Shown in pieces: positions 9,701 through 17,697 of a stretch of DNA of 64,000 nucleotides. Origin of the DNA: Sedimentisphaerales bacterium (GTDB lineage Bacteria > Planctomycetota > Phycisphaerae > Sedimentisphaerales > Anaerobacaceae); NCBI GenBank assembly GCA_016932095.1, contig JAFGDN010000020.1, forward strand, positions 1 through 64,000, written 5' to 3'. The translations under genes and the position numbers were made by a program. The notes below the pieces were generated by a model. The model made no database searches and was not told the DNA's origin. It saw only the letters and a list, made by a program, of their open reading frames with translations. Within the stretch, counting starts at the first letter, position 1, and the number at the start of each line of letters is the position of its first letter.

Positions 9701-10611
9701 CCCGGCTCGATTTATTCGGAATACCGGCGGGCTTAAATGAAGGCACAGTTGAACTTATCAAGACATCGGGCAGCATTAAATTATGGCAGAATCAGAATAA
9801 AACAGCCGAGCAAACGGTGCTAAGCTGGAATTTGGCGACAACAAGTCCGCCGGTGACATTATGGATTGAAGGAATTGGACGCAGCACCACAGAAAGGGAT
9901 ATTGAATTCGAATTGAGATATACAAGGGGAACAGATGTGTCATCGGACAGTGTTAGAATGACAGTCGTGATGATAAACCTCGGAAACGCGGTATATCGTG
10001 CGCTTGATTTGTTTGGGATAGGGGATTTATCGGTCGGGCATGCTGGTGTAGTTGTTGATTACACGGGGGCCTGCACACCAGAGGATTTGAGCAATTCCGA
10101 AAATTTCTGGATAATTGAAATGCCCGGTCCATCTGAACTCGCTTTGAGCACATTTACAGACGTTCCTTATCTGCCACCATTTGGGTGTTATTCTTGGGGT
10201 CTGGAATATTCCGACCGTTTACGAATTGTCAAAACGGCTAAAGCACTTCGCGACCAAGCACCGATTACTTATGTGTTTTTTGAGTTTCTATCACCTTCTA
10301 ATTGGAACGATATCCTTGCCAGTATAAACGGTCTGAGATGTGATGCATTGACAGAAGTATGCTATGAAATCAACGACAAAATGGTGTGGGGTAAAATTGT
10401 TGATGGAAGCACCCATTACGATATTCGCATTGATAGTTATCAAGAGGAGCACAAAATAGGTGCATTAGAGCTTTTCCAGTGGAAACGCCACCTTGCGCCG
10501 GCAACACAATGCGGATACGGAAATTTCGAGGGTTATCGAGAAGTATACTGGCAGACAACATTTTACCCACAAAATCTATGCCAGCCAATAGGGCATACAG
10601 GTGAAAACTAA
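6778..10611 (+). CDS. Large secreted beta-helix / thrombospondin-3-repeat protein with possible permuted papain-like C-terminus
   Basis: 1277 residues. A signal peptide (1-25) is followed by a proline run and a PKD-like domain (about 30-130). Next comes a right-handed beta-helix region (about 140-520) with repeated GGGIYN/GGGISN turns and NCxFxxN rungs. Acidic DxDxDGxxD calcium-binding TSP3 repeats follow (about 530-770). A beta-rich middle part leads to a distinct C-terminal region from about 1080. That region has GHAGVVVDY (His 1088) and later LTEVCYEIN (Cys 1195), the His-before-Cys order of permuted NlpC/P60-type enzymes; this is a tentative match. It probably works at the cell surface or outside. 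It is coupled to the TPR gene upstream. Confidence 0.8.
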   Translation: MKTRIRILPIIIISGLIVFAKELVACPNPPPPPPAIPIAILSGSPDATFIGNAINLDGHLSQHLCWSFSRFDWDFHYDGSFDAERYTGDFPFTSYSYSTPGTYTIALRVQNYPCGYYSDITSQCLFTVTIIDGIFVDKNATGTNDGSSWTDAFNYLQDALEAATDGDQIWVAEGIYRPDENSEYPEGTGLRTSTFQLPEGVTIYGGFPTGGGPLSSRNWVDNETILSGAIGVEGTNNDNCYNVVSTSFGTSDVIIDGFTIAGGYADVWGGAGAGMSNGGDNITIANCIFRNNFAWSYGGGIYNTGNIKTITNCAFIENETSRGGGISNYATIQTINSCTFNRNYALNHGGGIFNDEDIPIIINCVFCKNETGISSQGIYHHWPGPSIAIINCTFNTSVHWSSGWAITAGNATISNSILRGMEYEEPGASPISGYNLTVNNSCIQYYVPGVYWDGGNNNGEDPQFVNPNDPEGPDDIPGTTDDGLRVGLNSPCINTGNNNSVPPETIKDIKSYARFNDVAVDMGAYEYGDLDINQDSDSDGMPDWFEFRYNLDPENDGDAGLDGDLDGLLNLGEYVAGTDPTNPDTDDDDMLDGYEVENGLNPLVDDGSGDLDGDGLTNWQEYYLGTEANNPDSDGDDLSDGAEISMGTNPLDSDTDDDNLSDGEEILIGTDPKDPDTDNDNILDGDEVSGGTNPNDWDMDDDLLPDGWEIQYGLSPFVADDISSDTDGDGLHLLGELKFRTNPNNADTDGDGTNDGAEVTQGSYPAYATDLGLAPSADEMCSLQLTVGDHSGSHSERYDMVIYRAGETSPFVIHHQGPQFGVVTSAVYNQFRAGERYEIKIIWLGTNNLSGEPDYDYVAYVNPGSIPAGVIFIEEDPEDILTYDYHNQYPENLARCPMDQFWPQWPYEKKAYVNLVKPDLKIYNGGNNSSQGALVPDADEENIGAYLLVNCDDDDNDDVPDLYESGSGYQDNDLARLDLFGIPAGLNEGTVELIKTSGSIKLWQNQNKTAEQTVLSWNLATTSPPVTLWIEGIGRSTTERDIEFELRYTRGTDVSSDSVRMTVVMINLGNAVYRALDLFGIGDLSVGHAGVVVDYTGACTPEDLSNSENFWIIEMPGPSELALSTFTDVPYLPPFGCYSWGLEYSDRLRIVKTAKALRDQAPITYVFFEFLSPSNWNDILASINGLRCDALTEVCYEINDKMVWGKIVDGSTHYDIRIDSYQEEHKIGALELFQWKRHLAPATQCGYGNFEGYREVYWQTTFYPQNLCQPIGHTGEN

Positions 10612-10635
10612 CTTTTATTGAAAAGGAGACCTAAT

Positions 10636-11631
10636 ATGAAAAATACAATATATATGGTAATCGTCTTAATATCGTTTATAGTAATTAATAATGCAAAAAC
10701 GGAAGAACAATACTGGAAGGCAATAAAAAATTATATAATTGCTTATGACAAAGCAAAAAGCATTTCAGAAGATGAGCGGATAAGCAAGGAATTTGCCGAA
10801 TATTTGGATTCTCTTACTGCAGGGCAACTTATAGAAGCAGGCAGGCAATGTTCCGAGGAAGGCAATGCGTCGTTTCAAAAAAAGGGATTTGCCGAAGGCA
10901 CAGGATTTGTTATTAGTTTTTTTATTGCCCGTTATCCCAAAACTGCTGGTCTTGAAAACCTTCAACCAATATTTAAAGAAATAGAAGATGTAAATCAAAC
11001 AGATATGTGGCGAAGCACTTTAATTTATGCTTTCAAGACCCCTCTTTGGCAGAAACAATTGTCAGATAATCAGTTGCGTGAGGTAGCAGATAATATAGAT
11101 AAGATTCTAATGGACAAAAATACCTATTATCGAGTAATTAATGAATCGCTTTACACAACAAGGAATATGCTACAAGAAATAGAGAATCGAAATAATGTTC
11201 AAAAAACCCTTGGCGAAATGAACGATGTAAATAATCAAATCGATAAGTCAACAGAATTAAGCGGATTCTATGATAGATTTTCAAAAAAGTTAATGAGTAT
11301 ATCAAGTGAACCGAATTTGAATGCTGACCTGCAAATGGTTTCTTTTGCATTGATGCGGGATATTCTTAATAAACCGATCGATGCAAGAAAAGAATTGGAA
11401 AACACACTTGCGGATGCGGTAAAAAACTATGAGAGATACGATATAAAAACGTGGCGATTACTTTCACAAATAGGGATTGAAAAACTGCAATTGCCGGACA
11501 GCAATGAGATAGCAAAGGCAATGATGGACAAGCTGGAAATGAGAATAAAAAACGAACCAAATAATGTTACAAAAAGGCCGCTTCAGTCAGAATTGGAATC
11601 TATTAATAGATGCACAAAAAAGATAGATTAG
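10636..11631 (+). CDS. Hypothetical exported helical protein
   Basis: 331 residues, not recognised. ATG 10636 has AAAGGAGA seven bases upstream; the in-frame TTG at 10618 lacks one. A signal peptide (MKNTIYMVIVLISFIVINN) is followed by a mainly helical, charged, AT-rich-coded protein with no clear motif. It begins 24 bases after the large secreted protein, so it is probably the last gene of that group. If the C-terminus of the upstream protein is an enzyme or effector, this could be a periplasmic partner. That is speculation from position only. Confidence 0.65.
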   Translation: MKNTIYMVIVLISFIVINNAKTEEQYWKAIKNYIIAYDKAKSISEDERISKEFAEYLDSLTAGQLIEAGRQCSEEGNASFQKKGFAEGTGFVISFFIARYPKTAGLENLQPIFKEIEDVNQTDMWRSTLIYAFKTPLWQKQLSDNQLREVADNIDKILMDKNTYYRVINESLYTTRNMLQEIENRNNVQKTLGEMNDVNNQIDKSTELSGFYDRFSKKLMSISSEPNLNADLQMVSFALMRDILNKPIDARKELENTLADAVKNYERYDIKTWRLLSQIGIEKLQLPDSNEIAKAMMDKLEMRIKNEPNNVTKRPLQSELESINRCTKKID

Positions 11632-11932
11632 TCCATAATATGTACTGGTTCAGGATTTTTCTTGCGTTAAAATAGGTGAGGGTTTTATCTGATTTCCGCC
11701 ACGCGCTGTTAGGCGTTCCTTGCCGGAGGCGGATAAATTCGTGAAATTTACGCGGTTCATTTATGACAAACACGGCGGCGAAACGGTCAAGACCAGGCAG
11801 AATGGATGAGGCCGAGTCGCTATTTATCCTCGCAGAATTAAGACGGGGCGCAATCACGCCCCGTTTGGCGAACCTTTTGTTTCAATGGACGCCCAATGAG
11901 TTTGAAAGCGTCACGAACTTATGAAAATCAGC
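11632..11932. other. Intergenic region with one hairpin
   Basis: No convincing gene. It contains a perfect 8-bp inverted repeat, ACGGGGCG (11843-11850) and CGCCCCGT (11857-11864), with a six-base loop. This may be a terminator between the converging genes, although the T-tract after it is poor. A short minus-strand open frame over 11603-11857 has no ribosome site and no recognised similarity. Confidence 0.5.
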
Positions 11933-12151
11933 TTATTGCCTGATTTTCAGGCAATCGCTCCTCCAGCAGCAGTGAGTCCACTGGCAGGTGCCGTTAGTGG
12001 TGCCATAGCAGGCGTTGTTGCCCTCCGCACGCTGAACGGCGCGTATGAGTTCGGTCTTTTTCAGATTGACAGGGTTAATACCGAGGTTCTTTGCCTTTTC
12101 CTTTATTTCGGCCATAGACACTGGTCTTGATGCTGTGCTTACCGGAGCCAT
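11933..12151 (-). CDS. Small SAP-domain protein with Cys-rich tail
   Basis: 72 residues. The ATG at 12151 has AGGAGA nearby on the minus strand. Residues 12-43 (MAEIKEKAKNLGI and KKTELIRAVQRAEGN) form a SAP/Rho-N-like helix-extended-loop-helix motif, usually a nucleic-acid-binding fold. The tail ends in CYGTTNGTCQWTHCCW and DCL, with five Cys and one His that could bind a metal. Similar small SAP proteins with this tail occur in other bacteria, but no function is known to me. It is monocistronic, between the exported-protein group and the coiled-coil gene. Confidence 0.75.
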   Translation of the reverse strand: MAPVSTASRPVSMAEIKEKAKNLGINPVNLKKTELIRAVQRAEGNNACYGTTNGTCQWTHCCWRSDCLKIRQ

Positions 12152-12422
12152 TTTTATCTCCTATTCAAATTGTGTGGTTATTGGTTTTTATTGGATTTTT
12201 CTACATAGATATTTCGGTAGTTTCCGTCTGCTACATTACCTAATTTGCAATAAACTCAAAAATGTCGTAAAAAACGGCGTTTTTTCATTTTTATCGAAGA
12301 ATTTTTCGGACTTTGCCCGGCCCAATTTTTGAATGGTGATTATGGCATACTACTCGAGGGTCAGGATGCAAACGGGCAATCAAATTATATTCAATGGTCG
12401 ATACTCAAAAACAGGGGTGGGC

Positions 12423-13754
12423 TTACGATGACCGCCACAGTTTGGCTTCGCCAAAGGGAACAGTTTCCTCAGCTTGCGGCGCGATTATCTGCTGTTTTTT
12501 GGCCGGTCTTGACGGGCGGGTGCTGCTGAGGATAAGACGTTCTATAAGGTATAAAACCCAGGCCGATACAAAGCCGGCTAAAGTGATTGCAACGAGATTT
12601 ATCGGCAGATATACGGGCTGTTGGAATCCCGGCAGCTGTACCGGCCTGTCGTAGTTGCTGTTAATAATGTAGCCGCTGAGATAAGCGATGTAGCCGGCTG
12701 CGGCCGCGGTAATCAGGGAAAACATAAAGGTAAGGGCTGCCAATCCCCTTGTCTTTGAGCCCGATTTTTTTGAAGTCGCAGCAAGCTCAATTGCCTTAAT
12801 CTGTGCCTGTAGTTCTTCAATCTGTAGTTCCGCGGTTTCCTTTGCTTTGGTGTCGGCTTCGAGCTGAGATTGTATTTTTCGATTGGCCATAATCTCGGCC
12901 TTCCACTGGCTTTCCAGCCGGAGGCGAAGCTCCTTTTCCTCCTTGACCTGATTTTCCATTTTGGCCCTGAACTCGGACTCGGTTTTTGCCTGGGATTCGA
13001 ATTTGGCCCTGGCAGCTTCAGCTTCGAGGAGTTTTTCTTCAAGCTGAGCAAGCCCTTCACCGTCCTTGCCCTTTAGGGATTCCGCCCGAAGCCGGGCTTC
13101 GGATTCTACTTTTAATTTTGCCTCAAGCGCTGCTATGTTTTGTCTATCGAGCTGCGCCGCCTCTTCGGCCTTTTTTCTTGCCTGGGTTTCTGTTGATAGT
13201 GTGGATTCGAGGTCGGTCTTTGCCTGGAGCGTCTGTTTGAGCTGCTCCTGTGCTTCTGTTTTTGCCTTGCTTTCCGACGTGGCCTGCTGTTCGGCCTTGG
13301 TTCTGGCCTCAATTGCCTCTTGCAGCTTTTTCTGTGCGGCGGCTGCGCTGCCTTTGATAGATTCAATTTCAGAGTCGGATACCTTTACGCCGGCGTCTTT
13401 TAATTTTTCCACCAGTCCAAGAGCCGCCTGTTCGGCTTTTCTTCTGGCCTCGGTTTCTTTGGCTAACTGCGCCTGAATCTCGGCGAGGGCTTGTTCTTCT
13501 TTTTGGAAACGCTGCTCTAACTCGCGTTTGGCCTCGGTTTCGGTTTTCAGCCGTTCCTCAACCTCTGCCCTGGTTTCAGCAATTATTGCAACAGGGATAC
13601 CATCATCTGGCGGCGGTTCCGACGATGATAGTCCGCGGGCGCGGCGGTCTGGCGCACGAACCTGCTTTTTGCACTTCGAGCAGTTTATGACGTTGCCCGC
13701 CAGGTCCGGTGAAATGTAAAAACCACTCTGGCAGTGTGGGCACGTTGCTATCAT
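12423..13754 (-). CDS. Zinc-ribbon, coiled-coil membrane protein
   Basis: 443 residues. The N-terminus carries a zinc ribbon (CPHC at 5-8, CSKC at 26-29). A linker with prolines follows, then a long Ala/Glu/Lys-rich coiled coil (about 65-340) built from repeats such as KTEAEARxKAEE. Two hydrophobic segments (about 352-378 and 405-425) near the C-terminus should anchor it in the membrane with the coil in the cytoplasm. The family is not recognised; a structural or tethering role is only a guess. A weak AAAAAACG/CGTTTTTT palindrome lies at 12269-12285 in the gap downstream. Confidence 0.75.
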   Translation of the reverse strand: MIATCPHCQSGFYISPDLAGNVINCSKCKKQVRAPDRRARGLSSSEPPPDDGIPVAIIAETRAEVEERLKTETEAKRELEQRFQKEEQALAEIQAQLAKETEARRKAEQAALGLVEKLKDAGVKVSDSEIESIKGSAAAAQKKLQEAIEARTKAEQQATSESKAKTEAQEQLKQTLQAKTDLESTLSTETQARKKAEEAAQLDRQNIAALEAKLKVESEARLRAESLKGKDGEGLAQLEEKLLEAEAARAKFESQAKTESEFRAKMENQVKEEKELRLRLESQWKAEIMANRKIQSQLEADTKAKETAELQIEELQAQIKAIELAATSKKSGSKTRGLAALTFMFSLITAAAAGYIAYLSGYIINSNYDRPVQLPGFQQPVYLPINLVAITLAGFVSAWVLYLIERLILSSTRPSRPAKKQQIIAPQAEETVPFGEAKLWRSS

Positions 13755-13873
13755 TAAATCACCCTATAAAGAAAATATACTAATAGAATGTCGTTCAACA
13801 AACGCCCCAACTTAACCAGAAAAACCGACACTCATCCGAATAGACCGGAAAAATCCGGCGTTTTGCGTAAAAA

Positions 13874-13902
13874 TTGACCATACCGAGGACTTCTGATATA
13901 CT
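13874..13902 (+). promoter_or_regulatory. Predicted promoter of the thiSGH operon
   Basis: TTGACC at 13874-13879, a 17-base spacer, and TATACT at 13897-13902. It lies about 90 bases before thiS. I saw no thiamine-pyrophosphate riboswitch in the leader. Confidence 0.65.
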
Positions 13903-13992
13903 ATCATTATCCTCCGGACTCGACAGAGTGGGGATTCTTGCTTTACGGCTGTCTTATGCAAATAATCTACAATCGAAGGCACAAAGAAAAAT

Positions 13993-14205
13993 ATGGGTGT
14001 GCTGAAAATAAACGGGAAAGAAACAGTGTTTGAAGAAAACAAGATTCCAGCGACAATAGAGGACTTGCTCAAGTCCCTCGGCGTTGAGTCGGCCACGGTT
14101 ATCGCGGAGCTTGACGGCCAAATTGTGGAACGAGCGAAATTCCCGACAACGGAGCTCCGCGACGGGCAGGCAATCGAGCTGGTCAGGTTTGTTCCCGGGG
14201 GCTAA
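13993..14205 (+). CDS. thiS: Sulfur carrier protein ThiS
   Basis: 70 residues with a ubiquitin-like fold. It ends in the diagnostic Gly-Gly (RFVPGG), which is adenylated and converted to a thiocarboxylate to donate sulfur for the thiamine thiazole ring. It includes the typical N-terminal strand (KINGKE) and the helix [11 protein letters not shown]. It is the first gene of thiS-thiG-thiH with two-base gaps. No thiF or adenylating partner is in the window. Confidence 0.93.
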   Translation: MGVLKINGKETVFEENKIPATIEDLLKSLGVESATVIAELDGQIVERAKFPTTELRDGQAIELVRFVPGG

Positions 14206-14207
14206 TT

Positions 14208-14981
14208 ATGGATAAGCTGATTATAGCAAACAAGGAATTTAACTCACGCCTGCTTATCGGAACAGGGAAGTTTTCATCGAGCAAGGTTATGGCCGAAGCC
14301 GTTGAGGCGTCTGGAGCCCAAATCGTTACGGTGGCTCTTCGCAGGGTCGATATAACAGACAAAAACGACGATATGTTAGCGGCGATTGACCGCGACAAAT
14401 ACCTGCTTTTGCCTAACACATCGGGTGCCCGAACCGCCGACGAGGCCGTTAGATTGTCTCGCCTGACTCGTGCGGCAACGGGCATAAACTGGGTCAAGCT
14501 CGAAGTAACACCGGACCCCTATTACCTTTTGCCCGACCCTGTCGAGACGCTCAAGGCAGCAGAAATTCTCGTTAAAGAAGGTTTCATCGTTTTGCCCTAT
14601 ATCAACGCGGACCCCATTTTGAGTAAGCGTTTACAGGACGTCGGCACGGCTACTGTAATGCCATTAGGAAGCCCCATCGGCTCAAACCAGGGCATCAAGG
14701 CCCGCGCGGCAATCGAAATCATTATCGAGCAGGCCAATGTTCCCGTTGTTGTTGACGCGGGGCTTGGTTTGCCCTCCCATGCGGCGGAGGCGATGGAAAT
14801 GGGGGCAGACGCGGTCTTAATCAATACTGCGATTGCCACCGCGGCAGAGCCGGTGAAAATGGCCGTCGGTTTCAAACTCGCCGTGGAGGCGGGCAGAATC
14901 GCTTATCTTTCGGGCGCAGCCGACCAGTCAAAAAGGGCGTCCGCATCAAGCCCGCTTACCGGCTTTCTGCGTAATGAGTAA
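14208..14981 (+). CDS. thiG: Thiazole synthase ThiG
   Basis: 257 residues with a TIM-barrel fold. It joins 1-deoxy-xylulose-5-phosphate, dehydroglycine and ThiS thiocarboxylate into the thiazole phosphate. Landmarks are [10 protein letters not shown] at the start, TVALRRVDI, the Schiff-base lysine in [23 protein letters not shown], and a phosphate-binding [12 protein letters not shown]. It is flanked closely by thiS and thiH, as expected for an operon. Confidence 0.96.
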   Translation: MDKLIIANKEFNSRLLIGTGKFSSSKVMAEAVEASGAQIVTVALRRVDITDKNDDMLAAIDRDKYLLLPNTSGARTADEAVRLSRLTRAATGINWVKLEVTPDPYYLLPDPVETLKAAEILVKEGFIVLPYINADPILSKRLQDVGTATVMPLGSPIGSNQGIKARAAIEIIIEQANVPVVVDAGLGLPSHAAEAMEMGADAVLINTAIATAAEPVKMAVGFKLAVEAGRIAYLSGAADQSKRASASSPLTGFLRNE

Positions 14982-14983
14982 TA

Positions 14984-16156
14984 ATGACTACCGCTACTCA
15001 AAAGATTGATATTCAAAAGATTCTCGCTGACAGGGGCCTGGACGGCTGCGGCAGGGAAATCTGGCAAAAGCGGCTCGGAGAAATTACGCCTGCCGAGGTC
15101 GAATGGGCGCTGTCTCGCAAGCCGGGATATTACGTTCTTGACCGATTACTGACGCTTGTTTCGCCGGCGGCTGAAAATTATCTGGAAAAAATGGCGCAAC
15201 TGACTCAACAGTTAACGCTCCAGCGATTCGGTAAAACGGTTCGCCTATATGCACCTTTGTATCTGTCGAATTACTGCGTCAATGGCTGCGTTTATTGCGG
15301 CTTTAACAAAAACCATCAGTTCCCGCGAACCCGCCTGACCATCGAACAGGCGCTGGCAGAAGCGGATATAATCGCAAAAGAGGGCTTCAGGGATTTGCTT
15401 TTGGTCAGCAGCGAAGACAGGCAGTTTGTCAGCGTTGATTACCTTTGTAAGCTGGCGTCGAAACTTAGGACAAAATTCAGCTCGCTCTCAGTTGAAATTT
15501 ACCAGATGACCACGGATGAATACGCGAAGCTTTTCGCGGCGGGAATCGAAGGCGTAACGTTATATCAGGAGACCTACGACCGCGATTTGTATGACAAATA
15601 TCACCCCGCTGGTCCCAAGGCCGACTACGACTATCGCCTGTCCGGAGTCGACAATTTTGCTCAGGCCGAGATGAGAGAAATAGGAATCGGCGTGCTATTG
15701 GGGCTATCCGACTGGCGGCTTGAGACGCTGGCGCTGGCCGAACACGCTCATTACCTTATGAAACGATACTGGCAGTCGCGCATATCGTTTTCTTTCCCGC
15801 GATTACGTCCCGCGAAAGACGTTGACCGAAGACAATTCAGATTGCTTAGCGATAAAAACCTTGTGCAGATGATACTGGCGCTTCGGCTGTGTTTTGCCGA
15901 CGCGGGAATGACCATTTCGACGCGTGAGCCGGCCGATTTGCGAGACCGGCTTGTCAAATTAGGCATTACCAGAATGAGCGCAGGCAGCAAGACAAACCCC
16001 GGCGGCTACACGGGAAAAACCGGCTCAGTAGAACAATTCGAAATCGACGACAAACGAACCCCCGCCCAAATCGCCTCTATGCTGAAAGCCAGCGGCCTTG
16101 AGCCGGTCTGGAAGGACTGGGACGCGGGATTTTTGCTTCCCTCAGGTTCAACGTGA
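14984..16156 (+). CDS. thiH: 2-iminoacetate synthase ThiH (radical SAM)
   Basis: 390 residues. It cleaves tyrosine with S-adenosylmethionine to give the dehydroglycine used by ThiG. The 4Fe-4S cluster motif is CVNGCVYC (C-x3-C-x2-C) after APLYLSNY. The remaining ThiH features are present, including DRRQFRLLSDKNL, TISTREPADLRD, and the C-terminal BATS-like region ending WKDWDAGFLLPSGST. Start ATG 14984 follows the thiG stop by two bases. A second copy of its C-terminal codons lies downstream at 16539. Confidence 0.95.
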   Translation: MTTATQKIDIQKILADRGLDGCGREIWQKRLGEITPAEVEWALSRKPGYYVLDRLLTLVSPAAENYLEKMAQLTQQLTLQRFGKTVRLYAPLYLSNYCVNGCVYCGFNKNHQFPRTRLTIEQALAEADIIAKEGFRDLLLVSSEDRQFVSVDYLCKLASKLRTKFSSLSVEIYQMTTDEYAKLFAAGIEGVTLYQETYDRDLYDKYHPAGPKADYDYRLSGVDNFAQAEMREIGIGVLLGLSDWRLETLALAEHAHYLMKRYWQSRISFSFPRLRPAKDVDRRQFRLLSDKNLVQMILALRLCFADAGMTISTREPADLRDRLVKLGITRMSAGSKTNPGGYTGKTGSVEQFEIDDKRTPAQIASMLKASGLEPVWKDWDAGFLLPSGST

Positions 16157-16182
16157 GCCGATGCCTCTCAGATGAACTCGTT

Positions 16183-16413
16183 TTAACTATGTATCTGTTT
16201 TTTGACTCTCAGAGAAGCCCTGAAAGAATTTGCAGCGGCGAGAACGGCGACGACCAGTGCTATGAGCGAAGGGACATTGCCGTAAAGAAATCCAAGGTTT
16301 ATTTCAATCTCCCACCAGGATTTTGGGCAAACAAAAAACAAAACCAACGCTGCAATAAGCCCGGCGCCTATGAAAATTATCAAACTCCCTGCTATCGCGA
16401 CAAAATACCTCAT
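16183..16413 (-). CDS. Small two-helix membrane protein
   Basis: 76 residues, not recognised. The ATG at 16413 has GGAGAA upstream on the minus strand. Two hydrophobic segments (about 2-25 and 45-66) are separated by PKSWWEIEINLG and followed by a basic tail RASLRVKKQIHS, so an N-in/C-in hairpin is likely. It lies between thiH and the thiH remnant, on the opposite strand. Confidence 0.55.
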   Translation of the reverse strand: MRYFVAIAGSLIIFIGAGLIAALVLFFVCPKSWWEIEINLGFLYGNVPSLIALVVAVLAAANSFRASLRVKKQIHS

Positions 16414-16538
16414 AACGTTCTCCTGAAAAAAAATGCCTACACAACACATCGACATGTTATTGAATCAACTTTATATTTAATTGACCTTGGGATAGGGTGG
16501 ACCGTGTCAACCCTTTAGGTATTTGAGAATGAATATCT

Positions 16539-16616
16539 ATGTTAAAAGCTCAGCGCATCGAGCCGATCTGGAAGGACTGGGACGCAGGATTTCTGTCACC
16601 CCCTGGTAAGAATTAA
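16539..16616 (+). pseudogene. Remnant of a second thiH 3' end
   Basis: The 25 codons translate to MLKAQRIEPIWKDWDAGF and LSPPGKN, then stop. The functional ThiH ends MLKASGLEPVWKDWDAGF and LLPSGST. The match covers the last 25 codons in frame, and nothing similar precedes it. It is therefore a leftover of a duplicated or replaced thiH rather than a gene. A short palindrome with GGGCTAAAGCCC follows at about 16620. Confidence 0.75.
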
Positions 16617-16667
16617 TCTATGGGCTAAAGCCCATCCTGCAAAACTGTCATCCAGTTAAAATTCAGT

Positions 16668-17543
16668 TTATGAGGATTTACCAGATTGCGAATTTTTTGA
16701 ATCTGCAAGTAATTCCTCGTACATCTTAATCCGATACGGTTTTGACTCAATATCAATCGCCTTCTTAATGAACTCCAAACCTTTGTCGCGTTCGCCCCTT
16801 GCATAATTTAACAAACCGAGATAATCGAAATAACAGGCCTTGTCGCCGATACTGTTTGCCTTCACTGTTGTTGTCAATTCCTCTGCTTTGGCCATAAATT
16901 TATCTGCTTCAGCAGAATTTTTTCTGTTGTTCTCACAGAAAAGTGCCAATCTGCACCAAAGCCAAAGTCCTTCCGGTGCAGTTTCACATGCTTTAAGCAA
17001 TACAGAATGTGCTTTATCGAAGTCATTCTTTTTGACAAAAATATCGTGTTGTTCAAGCAGAAAAGCGGCAACTACACGTTGAAGAGTATGCGTGCGAAAA
17101 TATCGCAATTGTTGCCAGGAAAGGAACAGAAAATAACCGAAGCATAAGCTAAAAAGGGCGACTTTAATCGTTGCATAAACAATACGGTCTGAACCTAAAT
17201 ATAAAACTATCAAATACTTCAATGTGAGTAAAATTAAAATTGAAATATTAAGCCACCAAATAATCCAAACAATGATTTTCATTCGGGCGGCTTGTTCAAT
17301 TCTATCTATTTTCTTACGCATCCAGTCACTATAAAAAATAAGTGCCATCCATAAAGTTGCTATAGGTGCTATAAGGAAGCGTATAACTCTCCATGTCCAC
17401 CATAAAACTTTTGCTTTACCGGTGCTTAATGCTGCCTGTTGGTCTTTGAACCTTTCGACAATAAGGGGCAATATGACAGATAACAGCAGAATTGCCGCGA
17501 CCACAATGAAAATAATCCTCTTTGTATTGTCATTCCAAGTCAT
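16668..17543 (-). CDS. Membrane protein with C-terminal TPR-like region
   Basis: 291 residues. Four hydrophobic segments (about 8-30, 45-68, 88-112, 122-142) are followed by a soluble part (about 155-280) with TPR-like helix pairs such as DFDKAHSVLLKACETAPEG and LGLLNYARGERDKGLEFIKKAI. The TPRs suggest protein contacts on the cytoplasmic side. No family assignment is possible. It lies downstream of the metal-efflux genes on the same strand, 154 bases after cusA, and may be separate from them. Confidence 0.65.
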   Translation of the reverse strand: MTWNDNTKRIIFIVVAAILLLSVILPLIVERFKDQQAALSTGKAKVLWWTWRVIRFLIAPIATLWMALIFYSDWMRKKIDRIEQAARMKIIVWIIWWLNISILILLTLKYLIVLYLGSDRIVYATIKVALFSLCFGYFLFLSWQQLRYFRTHTLQRVVAAFLLEQHDIFVKKNDFDKAHSVLLKACETAPEGLWLWCRLALFCENNRKNSAEADKFMAKAEELTTTVKANSIGDKACYFDYLGLLNYARGERDKGLEFIKKAIDIESKPYRIKMYEELLADSKNSQSGKSS

Positions 17544-17697
17544 ATTGTTCTCTTAAAAGAGTGCCCAACAACATTATACTGATAATTTCTTTAAACTCCA
17601 TACTTCTGAGATAATAAGGTTTTCTGGAAGGTGATTGATTCCGTGAAGCCGAGGAAGTTTTTGCGGGAGCTGATAACCTTGAGGTCGGGACAAACTG

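Noticed and set aside
11603..11857. Minus-strand ORF of 84 codons
   Set aside because: No ribosome site or recognised similarity and it overlaps the end of a real gene.
12329..12529. Plus-strand ORF beginning at TTG 12329
   Set aside because: Its second half is a shadow of the coiled-coil gene and there is no ribosome site.
13903..13992. Thiamine riboswitch upstream of thiS
   Set aside because: The gap is too short and lacks the conserved CUGAGA and ACCUGAUCUGG segments.
16618..16640. Palindrome GGGCTAAAGCCC as a terminator
   Set aside because: The stem is very short with almost no loop and no T-run; more likely a common small repeat.
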